NCBI GenBank assembly: GCA_041617635.1
Contig: JBFJOO010000006.1
Location: 1-64,000 of the forward strand
DNA: 64,000 bases
Origin: JAABRB01 sp041617635
Lineage (GTDB): Bacteria > Pseudomonadota > Gammaproteobacteria > Burkholderiales > SG8-39
Direction of reading: 5' to 3'
The number at the start of each line of letters is the position of its first letter. The first letter of the stretch is position 1. Below are positions 62,584 through 64,000 of this stretch, piece after piece. The notes beneath the pieces were generated by a model, which was given only the letters and a program-made list of their open reading frames with translations, ran no database searches and had not been told where the DNA came from. The translations under genes and the position numbers were made by a program.

Positions 62584-64000
62584 ATGGCGCGCAGACGCGA
62601 CGATATCCCCGATCGACCCGCGAACCGGGACTTGCGATTGCTCGTGCGAATCGGCGGCTTCCTGAAGCCGTACCGAGGCCGCATCGCCGTCGCGGTGGTG
62701 GCGCTTCTGACGGCCGCCGGTTGCGTGCTCGTGCTCGGGCAGGGCCTGCGGCAGGTCATCGATGCCGGGTTCGCGGCCCGCGATCCCACGTCGCTCGACC
62801 GTGCGCTCTTCGGCCTGCTCGCAGTGGTCGGAGTCCTGTCGATCGCGACGTACGCGCGCTTCTACTCGGTGTCGTGGCTCGGAGAGCGGGTCACCGCCGA
62901 CTTGCGGCGCGCCGTTTTCAGCCGAATTCTCGATCTGCCGCCCGGCTTCTTCGAGGCGACCCGCACGGGAGAAGTGATCTCCCGGCTCACCAACGACACT
63001 GCGTTGCTCGAGGTCGTGATCGGCTCGTCGGCGTCGTTCGCGGTCCGGAACTTTCTCATCACGACCGGCAGCCTGGTGATGCTGATCGTCACCAGCCCCA
63101 AGCTCACCGCGCTGGTGGTCCTCGGCGTGCCTCTCGTCGTCGTGCCGATCCTGCTCTTCGGGCGGCGCGTGCGGCGGCTGTCGCGCGCCACTCAGGACCG
63201 GGTCGCGGACCTCTCCGCCTATGTCGACGAGGCCCTGCACGAGATCCGTACCGTCCAGGCCTATGGCCACGAGCCGCACGATCGCCGGCTGTTCGCCGAG
63301 CGTGTCGAGAACGCGTTCGGCACCGCTTTGCGGCGCATTCGCCAGCGAGCGGCGCTGATCTCGATGGTGATCCTGCTGTCGTTCGGGGCGGTCGGGGTCA
63401 TTCTCTGGATCGGCGGCCACGACGTCCTGTCCGGGCGCTTGAGCGCCGGAGAGCTGTCCGCGTTCGTGTTCTATGCAGTGCTGGTGGCCGGCGGGGCGGC
63501 GGCGATCTCGGAGGTCGTCGGCGACCTGCAACGTGCCGCCGGCGCGACCGAACGGCTGCTGGAGCTGCTCGCCACCGAGCCCGAGATCCGCGCGCCCGCC
63601 GATCCGGTCGCGCTTCCCGATCCGCCGCGCGGTGAACTCGATCTCTCGCGCGTGACGTTCTGCTATCCGTCGCGTCCGGATGATCCGGCGCTCGCCGATT
63701 TCACGCTCGCCGTGCGTTCCGGGGAGCGCGTCGCGCTGGTGGGGCCGTCGGGGGCGGGCAAGTCCACGGTGTTTCAGCTGCTGCTGCGCTACTACGAGCC
63801 GGGCGCGGGCGAGATCCGGCTCGACGGATACGACGTCCGGCGCGCCGATCCGCGCGCGGTCCGCAGCCGCTTCGCGCTCGTGCCGCAAGACCCCGTGATC
63901 TTCGCCGCATCGGTGCGGGAGAATGTTCGCTATGCGCGGCCCGACGCAGCCGACGTCGAGGTGCTCGAAGCCTGTCGCGCGGCGTATGCGATGGAGTTCA
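62584..64000 (+). CDS. ABC exporter, fused permease/ATPase (partial, runs off the window)
   Basis: Open to the right edge; 472 codons are visible. Residues about 20-320 form a six-TM ABC type I exporter membrane domain (FLKPYRGRIAVAVVALL, WLGERVTADLRRAVFSRIL, GEVISRLTNDTALLE). The nucleotide-binding domain follows with Walker A GPSGAGKST and the Q-loop region LVPQDPVIFAASVRENVRYARP. The signature (LSGGQ) and Walker B lie outside the window. It resembles MsbA-like or LmrA-type lipid/drug exporters. The ATG at 62584 is 36 bp after the EamA stop. Confidence 0.9.
   Translation, partial: MARRRDDIPDRPANRDLRLLVRIGGFLKPYRGRIAVAVVALLTAAGCVLVLGQGLRQVIDAGFAARDPTSLDRALFGLLAVVGVLSIATYARFYSVSWLGERVTADLRRAVFSRILDLPPGFFEATRTGEVISRLTNDTALLEVVIGSSASFAVRNFLITTGSLVMLIVTSPKLTALVVLGVPLVVVPILLFGRRVRRLSRATQDRVADLSAYVDEALHEIRTVQAYGHEPHDRRLFAERVENAFGTALRRIRQRAALISMVILLSFGAVGVILWIGGHDVLSGRLSAGELSAFVFYAVLVAGGAAAISEVVGDLQRAAGATERLLELLATEPEIRAPADPVALPDPPRGELDLSRVTFCYPSRPDDPALADFTLAVRSGERVALVGPSGAGKSTVFQLLLRYYEPGAGEIRLDGYDVRRADPRAVRSRFALVPQDPVIFAASVRENVRYARPDAADVEVLEACRAAYAMEF

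Overview
The window is a GC-rich, densely coded stretch of a bacterial chromosome. It reads as a betaproteobacterium (Burkholderiales-like or a related uncultivated lineage). The evidence is the order ribBA-ribH-nusB-thiL-pgpA-pncC joined by ATGA overlaps, a RibBA with a degenerate GTP cyclohydrolase II half, recA-recX, a class I DAHP synthase, a PduO-type adenosyltransferase, a glcDEF operon and an ECF sigma/anti-sigma K pair. I see no tRNA, rRNA, CRISPR array, insertion sequence or prophage. All calls come from reading the sequence; no database search was run.

Layout. 1-4650 (minus strand): argE, isocitrate lyase with its own terminator and an upstream palindrome, and a lone peptide/opine-type substrate-binding protein. 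4773-9762 (plus): riboflavin synthesis, nusB, thiL, pgpA, pncC and an apparently exported SAM methyltransferase. 9852-12334: a MEMO1-AMMECR1 fusion with its radical SAM partner (the AmmeMemoRadiSam set). 12581-14071: recA-recX. 14171-26283: an accessory metabolic region. It holds an SDR lacking its catalytic Tyr/Lys, a YciI-like protein, then a plus-strand series of a core-MetE-like methyltransferase, an M24-peptidase-fold protein missing one metal ligand, a complete E1alpha/E1beta/E2 2-oxo acid dehydrogenase, a Gfo/Idh dehydrogenase, an EboE-like TIM barrel and a 3-hydroxyisobutyrate dehydrogenase-like protein, closed by a second, canonical SDR. Its substrate cannot be read from the sequence.

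26358-39449 is mixed housekeeping and envelope functions: a DoxX-like protein, a ferritin-like/VIT1 fusion, a Ser/Thr kinase, alaS, a DAHP synthase, a TSUP permease, a cyclic-nucleotide-binding protein, pyrE, a CDF transporter, an ECF sigma and anti-sigma pair, and a cobalamin adenosyltransferase.

39762-47356 is the most distinctive block. It is a compact plus-strand cluster around the arsenosugar radical SAM enzyme ArsS. It contains a metallophosphoesterase-like protein with a disrupted metal site and extra cysteines, a TVP38 membrane domain fused to a flavin disulfide reductase, an exported DUF547 protein, the two arsenosugar-associated glycosyltransferase families (TIGR04283 and TIGR04282), and an oxidoreductase of the family that is elsewhere fused to SelD. 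No ArsM or nucleoside phosphorylase is present here, so the pathway would need genes elsewhere or unusual chemistry.

47547-50732 holds an alanyl-tRNA editing protein, an acetyltransferase, a double-ACT protein and a LysR regulator. 50794-57553 (minus) is an anion-transport island: an SLC13/RCK transporter with a GDSL lipoprotein esterase, a TauE/SafE permease fused to two UspA domains with a small membrane protein, and a SulP transporter with a Cys-containing tail. 57727-61524 is glcDEF (glycolate oxidase), followed by an EamA exporter and an ABC exporter that runs off the right edge.
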